NCBI GenBank assembly: GCA_023489025.1
Contig: JAMDCN010000044.1
Span: 1 to 29,747 of the forward strand
Length of the DNA stretch: 29,747 nt
From: Deltaproteobacteria bacterium
GTDB taxonomy: Bacteria > Desulfobacterota_E > Deferrimicrobia > Deferrimicrobiales > Deferrimicrobiaceae
Direction: 5' to 3'
Shown here: piece after piece, positions 18,401 to 23,726 of the stretch
Layout: each line of letters starts with the position of its first letter
How positions within the stretch are numbered: position 1 is the stretch's first letter
Position numbers and translations under genes: made by a program
The notes under the pieces: generated by a model
What the model saw: the letters and a program-made list of their open reading frames with translations, nothing else
Told to the model about the DNA's origin: nothing
The model's database searches: none

Positions 18401-18533
18401 TCGCCGCGGGGGATTCGTTCCGGAAGGGAGGCTGCGCCGGCGGCGCCTGAGCGAACAGGGGCCCGGCGACCGCCAGCATGATAAAAACAGGGACGTTCCT
18501 AAAAACTCTGAAAACTCGGGAGACCGTTTTCAT
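15465..18533 (-). CDS. Large Wza-like polysaccharide export protein with multiple SLBB domains (second copy)
   Basis: Outer-membrane polysaccharide export protein of 1022 residues. I chose the ATG at 18533 because GGTGAGG precedes it directly and it gives a signal peptide (MKTVSRVF... to LAVAGPLFAQA, cleavage near residue 28-30). A longer upstream reading adds non-signal sequence. The Poly_export domain begins at about residue 175 with YVIGPGDEVIVRLWGRMEG. At least six SLBB-type repeats follow, each with a G-x-V-x-x-P-G-x-Y start. The C-terminus, KDITQILFQIAVTTGVLIAL, is nearly the same as in the SLBB protein at 2556-5036, so they are paralogues. Two oddities: part of the signal peptide is encoded by a dispersed repeat (18482-18507), and an SLBB domain is split by a roughly 70-residue insert with internal repeats (about residues 523-591). 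Confidence 0.93.
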   Translation of the reverse strand: MKTVSRVFRVFRNVPVFIMLAVAGPLFAQAPPAQPPFRNESPAAMPVLPPGVTPQQVEIWKQMLQSGRELPADAKKALEASPELRERLAAEIRKKLEGQEAEGEAARKPAPSAPPEAPAFPPGYDWKTSTYVGGLFAKRLLDNEAKTLIHFGHEVFDPRPGVAPLPENMPATPDYVIGPGDEVIVRLWGRMEGTHRMTVDREGKIFFPKLGSLYVAGKTFGELKSFLKSRISSMAEVSSDVSLGQMKGVRVSVVGEVRVPGWYSVGSMQTSLQALSLAGGVKDIGSLRRIKINRGGKEAGEIDLYDLLLRGDTRSDIPLLQGDAVFVPVVGRLVAVTGEVRRPAIYELRQEKTLLDLVAMSGGFSPSAYKRRVQVERLEGHTSKIVLDTDAELLEKEQRNFELADGDILRVLPIAGPEQNVVTLEGNVLRPGKYELKPGMTVGNLFRDEKDFLPDTYFNYALLTRLVPPDMHKEVLSVNLREIVLEKKEGADLVLQPSDTLKIFPRRAFRDAPKATVSGEVRMIRSVLQARFRAERAALLDNTALDNTILLDNVVLSVPQSDNAVRALFRAEAAAPDGKIVVGGQGDNTALTFEIFAGARAADLVKMAGGLTRLASLERAEIVRVDENRNYKTIYFHLGKALEGDPAENVPLESEDHLRVHSLLETKYRKTVTASGEVNRPGDYVLTEGMRLADLLFKAGGFKESAYGREAEIVRRSIAPGGELVKTQTLVVSPERALSGDANFDVPLQEYDLLVVRQIPDWSVKIQVTLAGEVRFPGVYTLRKGERLSSLLTRAGGFTPDAYLKAAQFTRASTQKTQQEAIDKLISDLELEVAQKAQAAGGALDKEDVEANRELMNARRALIEQLRKAKAKGRVVIRLAETEQLKGTSADILLEDGDRLDVPKKANVVNVVGRVYNPTGVVYDPANDRLGYYLRTVGGPTESADQDHIFMIKADGSVVTRDNVDSGFSVFSGGLMSARVEPGDSIVVPEKLIQTRVMKDAKDITQILFQIAVTTGVLIALF
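16758..16967 (-). repeat. Repeat-bearing insert inside an SLBB domain
   Basis: The SLBB protein reads SGEVR and should continue into TFEIFAGARAADLVKMAGG. Instead about 70 residues intervene. The insert contains two imperfect copies of A-x-F-R-A-E-x-A-A ... D-N-T-A-L. On DNA, the nonamer CTGGATAAC (plus strand GTTATCCAG) occurs three times, at 16875-16883, 16893-16901 and 16908-16916. The insert keeps the frame. It looks like a duplicated or inserted element rather than a domain. Confidence 0.6.
18482..18507 (-). repeat. REP-type repeat copy inside coding sequence (signal peptide of SLBB protein)
   Basis: On the minus strand this reads GTTTTTAGGAACGTCCCTG followed by TTTTTAT, identical over about 25 bases to the intergenic repeat arms near 21764 and 23767. 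Here it is in frame and encodes VFRNVPVFI of the SLBB protein's signal peptide. It is a single arm without the inverted partner found at the two REPIN-like sites. Confidence 0.85.
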
Positions 18534-18564
18534 CCTCACCTGCCGGGTCGAGTTTTCGGGCCGG

Positions 18565-18966
18565 TCATCCCATCCGGTCCAGAAAATCAGCAGGAGAGAG
18601 GATGGGAATGCCCCGAAATTTCTTCTTTGGAAGAAGATGTTTTTTGTCGCCTGTGACAATGACGTCTGCTTTGCCTGCCACCGCGCAGGCAAGGATCTTC
18701 GCATCGCCGGGGTCGGGAGAGAATTCTATATTCCCGGCGCCGCAATCGACCAAAGTGCCTATTTCGCGCAATTCATCGGAAAACTCGCGGATGTCGGATT
18801 CAGTCCAACGAAACCTTTTCCGAAGCACCCGCTCCAATTCGGAGAGGATTTCCTCCGAAACAAGGACCTCTATGACTCTCGCGCGTGAAAGCTCAAGGAT
18901 CTCTTCGCAGTTACGCCCAAGGAGCAACGCGGAGAGGAACACATTGGAGTCGAGAACCACCTTCAT
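18565..18966 (-). CDS. PIN-domain toxin (VapC-like RNase), module 1
   Basis: Probable toxin of a type II toxin-antitoxin pair; PIN proteins are metal-dependent RNases that block translation. The 133 residues start MKVVLDSNVFLSALLLG with the first Asp (D6), then EEILSELERVL (acidic residue about 42), DPGDAKILACAVAGKADVIV (third acid) and TGDKKHLLPKKKFRGIPIL (fourth Asp region), ending LSPADFLDRMG. This pattern is that of the 'putative toxin-antitoxin system toxin component, PIN family' group. All four acidic positions are present. The ATG overlaps the antitoxin stop by four bases (ATGA), typical for such pairs. It ends 31 bases upstream of the SLBB export gene, so this module sits directly in the polysaccharide operon. 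Confidence 0.88.
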   Translation of the reverse strand: MKVVLDSNVFLSALLLGRNCEEILELSRARVIEVLVSEEILSELERVLRKRFRWTESDIREFSDELREIGTLVDCGAGNIEFSPDPGDAKILACAVAGKADVIVTGDKKHLLPKKKFRGIPILSPADFLDRMG

Positions 18967-19202
18967 TTACGGCGTAGTTCGTGAATAATGCGGTCGACCT
19001 CCGCTTCCGCCCTCACACCGAATTTCAGCGCCGTCCGGGCGCCTTTTTCCCGAAGTTCCGCCCATCTCCGGGACCGGATATAATCCCGCGCGGCGACCCG
19101 CAACAGCTCCGAACGGGTCATTTTCTCTTTTTCCGCCAGCTTTCCGATCTCCTCCCAGAGGGCGGGAGGCACCGATATCGACAGAACCTTGCTGGGCCTC
19201 AT
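18963..19202 (-). CDS. Ribbon-helix-helix (CopG-like) antitoxin, module 1
   Basis: Small DNA-binding antitoxin of 79 residues paired with the PIN toxin. MRPSKVLSISVPPALWEEIG and KMTRSELLRVAARDYIR match the CopG/RHH fold: a beta strand followed by two helices, with a conserved S-E-L-L-R-x-A segment. The Arg-rich C-terminal tail (RRWAELREKGAR onward) would bind and neutralise the toxin. I chose the ATG at 19202 because GGAGGCGGGGA precedes it and the family homology starts right there; a longer frame to 19277 has no support. It probably represses its own promoter, but no operator was recognised. Confidence 0.87.
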   Translation of the reverse strand: MRPSKVLSISVPPALWEEIGKLAEKEKMTRSELLRVAARDYIRSRRWAELREKGARTALKFGVRAEAEVDRIIHELRRK

Positions 19203-19273
19203 TTCCCCGCCTCCAGCTGTATTACTATGTATGATAACAGTCTCTTCGCCCTTCCACAAGAATCCGCCCTTCC

Positions 19274-19684
19274 TCACCTCAAGGCGACGCCGCAGCTCCT
19301 TGCCGCTTTTCGCAATGCGCCATCCAGTGTCGCAAGGGGCAATCCCTCGCGCATGGCGAGTTCGAGATAGGCGGCATCGTAGGCGGATAATTGCTGTTCC
19401 CGGGCCAGCGAGAGAACGCCGTCCCAGGCTCTCGCAGCCGAAACGTCATCGACGGCGATCGGCAATGCCTGGAGCAGCTCGACGAACCGCCGGGACTGCG
19501 CTTTCGAGATCCTTTTCCGGCGTTCGGCCACGAGAAGGACGTTGGCCATCTCCAGCGGCCAGATCGAAGGGGCCACTGCGCCGTTATCGGCGAGACCCTG
19601 GAGAACCGCTTCCGAATAGGGATTCGTTTCGTCCCCGAAGCACCAGGCCATCGCAACGGAACAGTCCAGGACGAACCCGGTCAC
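19274..19684 (-). CDS. vapC: VapC-type PIN-domain toxin, module 2
   Basis: Second, unrelated PIN-domain RNase toxin of 136 residues. It has FVLDCSVAMAWCFGDE (D7), PSIWPLEMANVLLVAERRKR (E45), LSAYDAAYLELAMREGLPLA (D104) and TLDGALRKAARSCGV (D120). This is the standard VapC layout, with all four metal-binding acids present. The GTG start at 19684 overlaps the antitoxin stop by four bases (GTGA). It lies 71 bases upstream of module 1, on the same strand. Family members cleave tRNA or rRNA; the target here is unknown. Confidence 0.9.
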   Translation of the reverse strand: MTGFVLDCSVAMAWCFGDETNPYSEAVLQGLADNGAVAPSIWPLEMANVLLVAERRKRISKAQSRRFVELLQALPIAVDDVSAARAWDGVLSLAREQQLSAYDAAYLELAMREGLPLATLDGALRKAARSCGVALR

Positions 19685-19923
19685 CGGCGGCGCCCCTCCT
19701 CGATCATCTCCCGGATGGAAATGCCTCCCAGCGTGATCCCGCGACGGAATTCCCTGATCTTCCGGATTGTTTCCGGGACCGACGCCTTGTCCGCGGGAGA
19801 CGCGGGGACCAGCATCGCCACGGGGACGCCCCTCCGGGTGATGGAAATCCTTGCGCCCTTGCCGACTTCCTTCAGCAATTCGGGCAGATGGGTTTTCGCC
19901 TCGTAGGCTCCGATTTTTTTCAC
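19681..19923 (-). CDS. Phd/YefM-type antitoxin, module 2
   Basis: Antitoxin of 80 residues paired with the VapC toxin. MKKIGAYEAKTHLPELLKEV and RISITRRGVPVAMLVPAS are the hallmark N-terminal DNA-binding half of the Phd/YefM fold. The C-terminal RKIREFRRGITLGGISIREM tail resembles antitoxins that accompany VapC proteins, ending MIEEGRRR. The GTG start at 19923 is preceded by GGAGGAC at good spacing. Just upstream lie three 12-base tandem repeats that may be its operator. Confidence 0.9.
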   Translation of the reverse strand: MKKIGAYEAKTHLPELLKEVGKGARISITRRGVPVAMLVPASPADKASVPETIRKIREFRRGITLGGISIREMIEEGRRR

Positions 19924-19937
19924 GAGGTCCTCCGCTC

Positions 19938-19973
19938 AGACCAGCATATAGACCAGTATATAGACCAGTCTAC
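19938..19973 (-). promoter_or_regulatory. Three 12-base iterons upstream of the phd-vapC module, candidate operator
   Basis: Three tandem copies on the plus strand: AGACCAGCATAT, AGACCAGTATAT and AGACCAGTCTAC. The last, extended by one base, includes the palindrome TAGACCAGTCTA. They lie 15 bases upstream of the antitoxin GTG, and on the minus strand they contain TATACT, a possible -10 box. Phd-type antitoxins repress their own operon by binding repeated palindromes in this position, so an operator role is likely but inferred. Confidence 0.55.
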
Positions 19974-20046
19974 TATTCTCTTTCGGCGGCATCAAGATGT
20001 TTTCGACAGAGGATCGACGGTCCGCTCGTGACTGGCCGGCAGGCGG

Positions 20047-20059
20047 GCAGGCTACCGCC
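20047..20059 (-). promoter_or_regulatory. ops-like element (RfaH-type recruitment/pause site)
   Basis: On the minus strand the sequence is GGCGGTAGCCTGC, which matches the enterobacterial ops element GGCGGTAGCGTGC at 12 of 13 positions. GGC and GCC can pair across the GGTA loop, like the small non-template hairpin recognised by RfaH. It lies about 130 bases after the stop of the RfaH/NusG-like gene and upstream of the long polysaccharide operon, in a gap (19924-20187) with no gene. Confidence 0.55.
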
Positions 20060-20187
20060 ACTAGGGGTCAAAAAGACTGCGTCCCCCGGAAAAGGGGCTA
20101 TGGGGCAAGGCAGGTGTCCGCTGATGGTGCTCAACCGGTGGAGCTGCAATGACGAATGGCACGGATGCCGCGGGCGGCATCGATGCC

Positions 20188-20679
20188 CTATCCCTCGATT
20201 ACCTCCTTGTTGAGGATCACCCGGAAGCTCGACACCGCTTCCAACAGGAGGACCACTCTTTCCCGGTCGGGCAGCGCTTCCACGAAGATGGCGTCCAGGC
20301 CGGCGAACGGGCCGTCCCCGATCTTGATTTTTTCGCCCGGCTTCCACTCGACGGGCGGCTTGACCAGCGTCACGATCCCCGATTCGTCCATCCGGCTGCG
20401 GACCGTTTCGATGATCTCCGGATCCACCTCCTGAGGATCGGAACCGAAGGAGACCACGCGCGCCACGCCGCGCGTGTACCGGATGGTGCGCAGCTGTTCG
20501 ATGGCGAAATGGACGAAGAGGTAAGTGGGAAAGAACGGGCGGACGTCGAACCGGTCTTTCCCTTTGACTTTCTTAAGAATTCTCGGATAGAGCGTCTCGA
20601 AGCCGGCTTCCGTGAGACGGGTGTAGATTTTTGGTTCGTTCAGCGGCTTGGTTTTGACGAGGTACCATTTCGGATCCAT
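20188..20679 (-). CDS. NusG-paralogue transcription antiterminator (RfaH/LoaP/UpxY-like)
   Basis: Specialised NusG that binds RNA polymerase and lets it read through long operons. The 163 residues begin WYLVKTKPLNEPKIYTRL, the NGN-domain start shared by RfaH and NusG, with FETLYPRILKKVKGKDRF and VRPFFPTYLFVHFAIEQLRT (the 'P-x-F-P-x-Y-x-F' core). The middle has the TRGVARVVSFG segment. The C-terminal KOW domain reads PGEKIKIGDGPFAGLDAIFV. Length is close to RfaH (162). The start ATG at 20679 has GGAGG eight bases upstream. Its place at the head of a polysaccharide operon, with an ops-like site downstream, supports a pathway-specific role rather than the housekeeping NusG. Confidence 0.92.
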   Translation of the reverse strand: MDPKWYLVKTKPLNEPKIYTRLTEAGFETLYPRILKKVKGKDRFDVRPFFPTYLFVHFAIEQLRTIRYTRGVARVVSFGSDPQEVDPEIIETVRSRMDESGIVTLVKPPVEWKPGEKIKIGDGPFAGLDAIFVEALPDRERVVLLLEAVSSFRVILNKEVIEG

Positions 20680-20777
20680 CCATGGACCTCCGGCCGGAAA
20701 GGCATCAGCGGCCCATCAGTACCCCCCCGGATACCCCACGCCTGATGCGGCACGGACCTTATCGAAAATTCCTCCCG

Positions 20778-20806
20778 ATTCTATCCGAAAGGCCGCCCGC
20801 ACGCAA
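20778..20806 (-). promoter_or_regulatory. Candidate sigma70-type promoter of the NusG-like gene
   Basis: On the minus strand TTGCGT (20806-20801) and TAGAAT (20783-20778) are separated by exactly 17 bases. It lies in the 148-base gap after the caspase gene, giving a leader of about 90 bases before the ATG. The match is fair, not perfect, and rests on sequence alone. Confidence 0.4.
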
Positions 20807-20827
20807 GGAAACTAAACCGGAGGATTC

Positions 20828-21697
20828 CTATCCGCGCGCCCCTGCCGGGTCAAAAACCGGGGAGGAAATCAGTCGGGCCGGCCCCTCCAGCTGGGGGACC
20901 TGGTCGAAATTGTGATCGGCCAGGGCGCCGCCGGTCTCGGCGATCAATTTGCGGTAAGTCCCCTTCCATTTCATCTCCCGGAGAGAGCGCCACAGATAAT
21001 AGGTGAGGGCGCCGTGGTAGTCGCCGTCGATCCAGGCGTCGGCGGAGGTCTGGTCGGATCGGCAGCCGGCGATGAGGACGGCGTTCGTCTTCGAGAGGCT
21101 GATGCCGAAGCGGCGGACGGGGAGCGTCTTGTCGGGACCGGTGAGCGTGACGGAGCGGTCGATCCCCCGGTTCTCGATCCGGGGCTCGGAGCGATGGCGC
21201 ACCTCCACGGGGGCGGGGAGGAACTTGTACCGGATCGGCAGGTCGGGGCGAAGGAACTCGCGCAACCCGGTGCCGGAGTGGCAGCAGTCGAGGATGACGG
21301 TGAAAAGCGTCCCCTTGGGGACCTCGCGGCAGATCTCGGCCAGGTCGTCGTCGGTGAAGGGGTGGTCCCAGTCGAGGTCGTAGGGGCAGAGGATCTCGTC
21401 GAGGCCGTCGGAGAGCTCGTCGCCGTGGACGTCGCGGACCTGGGCGCCGTGGCCGGAGTAATGGAATATGAGGGAGTCGCCGGGGGCGGCGTCGCTGGCC
21501 AGCCACTCGAGCCCTTTGCGGATGTTGGCCGTCGTCGCGCGCTCGTCGGTGAGGAGCTTGATGTCCGCCGGGCCGGTAAACTTGTACTGCTCTCGCAGCG
21601 TCTTGGCCATCAACAAGGCATCGTTGACGCAGCCTTTCAGGTTGTTGCGCGGGTCCGGGTACCGGTTGATGCCGACGAGGAATGCTTTGCGGGTCAT
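20828..21697 (-). CDS. Caspase-family (C14, orthocaspase/metacaspase-like) peptidase
   Basis: Predicted cytoplasmic cysteine protease of the caspase fold, 289 residues. It begins RKAFLVGINRYPDPRNNLKG, the usual metacaspase start, with GCVNDALLMAKTLREQYKF next. The catalytic His is in SLIFHYSGHGAQVRD (H83) and the catalytic Cys in FTVILDCCHSGTG (C139). The later AVLIAGCRSDQTSADAW and HGALTYYLWRSLRE match the C-terminal part of the fold. No signal peptide, membrane helix or extra domain is present. The start ATG at 21697 has GAGGGTG upstream. Metacaspases cleave after Arg/Lys, but the target here is unknown. It lies between the UXS gene, separated by a REPIN, and the NusG-like gene, all on the same strand. 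Confidence 0.93.
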   Translation of the reverse strand: MTRKAFLVGINRYPDPRNNLKGCVNDALLMAKTLREQYKFTGPADIKLLTDERATTANIRKGLEWLASDAAPGDSLIFHYSGHGAQVRDVHGDELSDGLDEILCPYDLDWDHPFTDDDLAEICREVPKGTLFTVILDCCHSGTGLREFLRPDLPIRYKFLPAPVEVRHRSEPRIENRGIDRSVTLTGPDKTLPVRRFGISLSKTNAVLIAGCRSDQTSADAWIDGDYHGALTYYLWRSLREMKWKGTYRKLIAETGGALADHNFDQVPQLEGPARLISSPVFDPAGARG

Positions 21698-21710
21698 TTC
21701 ACCCTCAAGG

Positions 21711-21788
21711 ATAGGGACGTTCCTAAAAACTTTGTTGAAAACAGGGCTGAAGCAATTTTCCGAGTTTTTAGGAACGTCCCTGTTTTTA
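21711..21788. repeat. REPIN-like inverted pair of REP repeats
   Basis: Left arm AGGGACGTTCCTAAAAAC (to 21730) and right arm GTTTTTAGGAACGTCCCTG (from 21764) are inverted repeats, separated by about 33 bases, and can form a hairpin. The right arm runs on through TTTTTAT and supplies the TAA stop codon of the UXS gene (21786-21788). It fills the gap between UXS and the caspase gene. Same family as the copies near 18482, 23727 and 27247. Confidence 0.88.
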
Positions 21789-23714
21789 TGGTTGAGTCAT
21801 TTCCCGGAAGTAGGCGATGGTGCGGGCAAGCCCGTCCCGGACCGGAACCTTTGGCTCCCAGCCGAGCTTCTGCTTCGCCAGCGTGATGTCCGGCTTGCGG
21901 CGGACGGGGTCGTCCTGCGGAAGGGGCCGATAGACGATCTCCGAGGAGGAGCCGGCAAGCTCCTTGATCATCAGCGCCAGCTCCTTGATGGTGTTCTCCG
22001 CCGGGTTGCCGAGGTTCACCGGGCCCACCATCCCGTCCTGGTCCATCATCGCGATCATCGCGGTGACCAGGTCGTCCACGTAGCAGAAGGAGCGCGTCTG
22101 ATTCCCCGAGCCGTAGATGGTGATCGACTCGTTTTTCAGCGCCTGGACGATGAAATTGGAGACCACCCTGCCATCGTTGGGGTGCATCCGGGGGCCGTAG
22201 GTGTTGAAGATCCGCACGACGCGGATCTGCAGCTTGTGCTGGCGGTAATAGTCGAAGAAGAGCGTCTCGGCGCAACGCTTGCCCTCGTCGTAGCAGTTGC
22301 CGCAAAAGGCGGCCCGCCCGTGGCGGCGCACGCAGATGACGTGGTTCTTGACGTCCACGCAGTAGACCTTGCCCGCGTATCGAAGCCGTTCCGGCTCCAC
22401 CAGATTCGCCTCGACCGGAGGCCGGAGGTTGACGCGATAGATGTCGCGGCCGGGCGTAAGCGACTTCGACGCCGCGTACCCGCACCGCAGCGCCAGCTCC
22501 TGCACGTCGTCGGCGAGACGTCCCGACTTGGTCCAGTAGCACACGCTGTCGCCTCGCCGGGAGCCGTCGCCGAGGATAAGGGCATCGAGCAGGATCGTCG
22601 ATTGACGCCGCGAGAGGCCGAGGAGCTCGCGCGGGATGTATTTGTCGCCCGCTTTGCCGAGCGGCGCGAGGATCTCGGCGAGCTGCTTGCTGCAGATGCG
22701 GAGCTGGTGATCGTCGGAGGTGAAAAATTTGAATCCGAGGCGCTCGAGGCAGCCGATCATCCGGTCACGGCCGTCACCCTCCGCCTGCGCGATGAGGACG
22801 TTGTGGTCGGCGACGTCGTAATCGCGTCCGCCCACTTCGCGCACCCGGCGCCGGATGTGGACACAGCCTTCCGAGATGTAGTAGCCGAGGAATTCCAGCC
22901 AGTCGTCCATCCGGATGCGCACCACTTGGACCTTGGCGTCGCGCGGCGGCACGTCGAGGTCGAACCACTCGACCTCCTCGCCCTCGAAGGCGGCGCCGGT
23001 CGGGACTCGCCATCCATGCCAGTGACGCGGCTCGTCCGCCCGCAGGAACCGCATCTTGCCCGTCTTGCCGCGCACGTACATACGGTGATCGGGGGTTACC
23101 GCAAAGTCGTACTTGGAGTTGGCAAAGCGCAGCAAATCGCCCACGTACGGGTAGGCGATGATCTCGTCGGGGATGTGGTACTCGACCTCGCCCGTCTCGG
23201 TCAAGGTCGCGACGGCCGTGCCCTGCCGCAGCGCGGGAAACGCCACCCAGCCCTGTTCGGTGAGGATCTCCGTCTCGGCGTCGTAGCAGGCGCGCGGGCC
23301 GATCGGGTTGACGTTCCCCCAGTACGATTCCTTCTGCGGGTGTTCCGCCGGGTCGCCGTAGACCTCGGAGGTCGAGGCCTGCAGGATCTTCACCTTCAGC
23401 CGCTTGGCCAGCCCCAGCATGTTGATGGCGCCGTGAACGTTGGTCTTGGTGGTCTGCACGGGGTCGAACTGGTAATGGACGGGCGAGGCGGGGCAGGCGA
23501 GGTTGTAGATCTCGTCCACCTCCACGTAGAGCGGCCAGGTGATGTCGTGGCGCATGAACTCGAACATGTGGTTGTCCAGCAGGTGCAGGATGTTCTGCCG
23601 GCGCGAGGTGAAGAAGTTGTCGACGCACAGCACCTCGTCTCCGCGGGCCAGGAGCCGCTCGCAGAGGTGCGAGCCGATAAATCCCGCGCCGCCGGTCACC
23701 AGGATCCGCTTCAT
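21786..23714 (-). CDS. UDP-glucuronate decarboxylase (UXS-type extended SDR) containing an intein
   Basis: Converts UDP-glucuronate to UDP-xylose with NAD+. The precursor is 642 residues; without the 331-residue intein it is 311, the usual length. Motifs: KRILVTGGAGFIGSHLCERL (NAD-binding G-x-x-G-x-x-G), CVDNFFTSRRQNI, HDITWPLYVEVDEIYNLACP, QASTSEVYGDPAEHPQ (catalytic Ser/Thr), then GPRA, intein, CYDEGKRCAETL (Y475 and K479 of Y-x-x-x-K), RIFNTYGPRMHPNDGRVVSN and GSGNQTRSFCYVDDLV. These match UXS closely. I chose the ATG at 23714 because GGGGGGAG precedes it and the Rossmann motif follows; the open frame to 23828 just reads through a repeat. Activity depends on protein splicing because the intein sits right before the catalytic Tyr. 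Confidence 0.94.
   Translation of the reverse strand: MKRILVTGGAGFIGSHLCERLLARGDEVLCVDNFFTSRRQNILHLLDNHMFEFMRHDITWPLYVEVDEIYNLACPASPVHYQFDPVQTTKTNVHGAINMLGLAKRLKVKILQASTSEVYGDPAEHPQKESYWGNVNPIGPRACYDAETEILTEQGWVAFPALRQGTAVATLTETGEVEYHIPDEIIAYPYVGDLLRFANSKYDFAVTPDHRMYVRGKTGKMRFLRADEPRHWHGWRVPTGAAFEGEEVEWFDLDVPPRDAKVQVVRIRMDDWLEFLGYYISEGCVHIRRRVREVGGRDYDVADHNVLIAQAEGDGRDRMIGCLERLGFKFFTSDDHQLRICSKQLAEILAPLGKAGDKYIPRELLGLSRRQSTILLDALILGDGSRRGDSVCYWTKSGRLADDVQELALRCGYAASKSLTPGRDIYRVNLRPPVEANLVEPERLRYAGKVYCVDVKNHVICVRRHGRAAFCGNCYDEGKRCAETLFFDYYRQHKLQIRVVRIFNTYGPRMHPNDGRVVSNFIVQALKNESITIYGSGNQTRSFCYVDDLVTAMIAMMDQDGMVGPVNLGNPAENTIKELALMIKELAGSSSEIVYRPLPQDDPVRRKPDITLAKQKLGWEPKVPVRDGLARTIAYFREMTQP
22296..23288 (-). 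mobile_element. Intein with LAGLIDADG homing endonuclease, inserted in the UXS gene
   Basis: In-frame intervening protein of 331 residues (C143 to N473 of the precursor) that should splice itself out. Block A: CYDAETEILTEQGW with Cys1. Block B: DFAVTPDHRMYV with the T-x-x-H motif. Endonuclease: LEFLGYYISEGCVHIRR and TILLDALILGDGSRR, two degenerate LAGLIDADG motifs. Block F: VYCVDVKNHVICVRR. Block G: AAFCGN followed by Cys474 of the host. The penultimate residue is Gly instead of the usual His, as in some known inteins. Both ends show the tripeptide CYD, but only the boundary given here provides Cys1, terminal Asn and +1 Cys and leaves an intact host GPRACYDEGKR motif. Confidence 0.93.
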
Positions 23715-23726
23715 GTCTCCCCCCCC

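Noticed and set aside
18534..18704. Possible N-terminal extension of the large SLBB protein
   Set aside because: The extension has no signal peptide and overlaps the 3' end of the PIN toxin gene, while the ATG at 18533 has a strong ribosome site and starts a signal peptide.
19973..20347. 124-codon minus-strand frame over the leader downstream of the NusG-like gene
   Set aside because: It overlaps the NusG-like gene in another frame and shows no motif or ribosome site; the region is better explained as a leader with the ops-like site.
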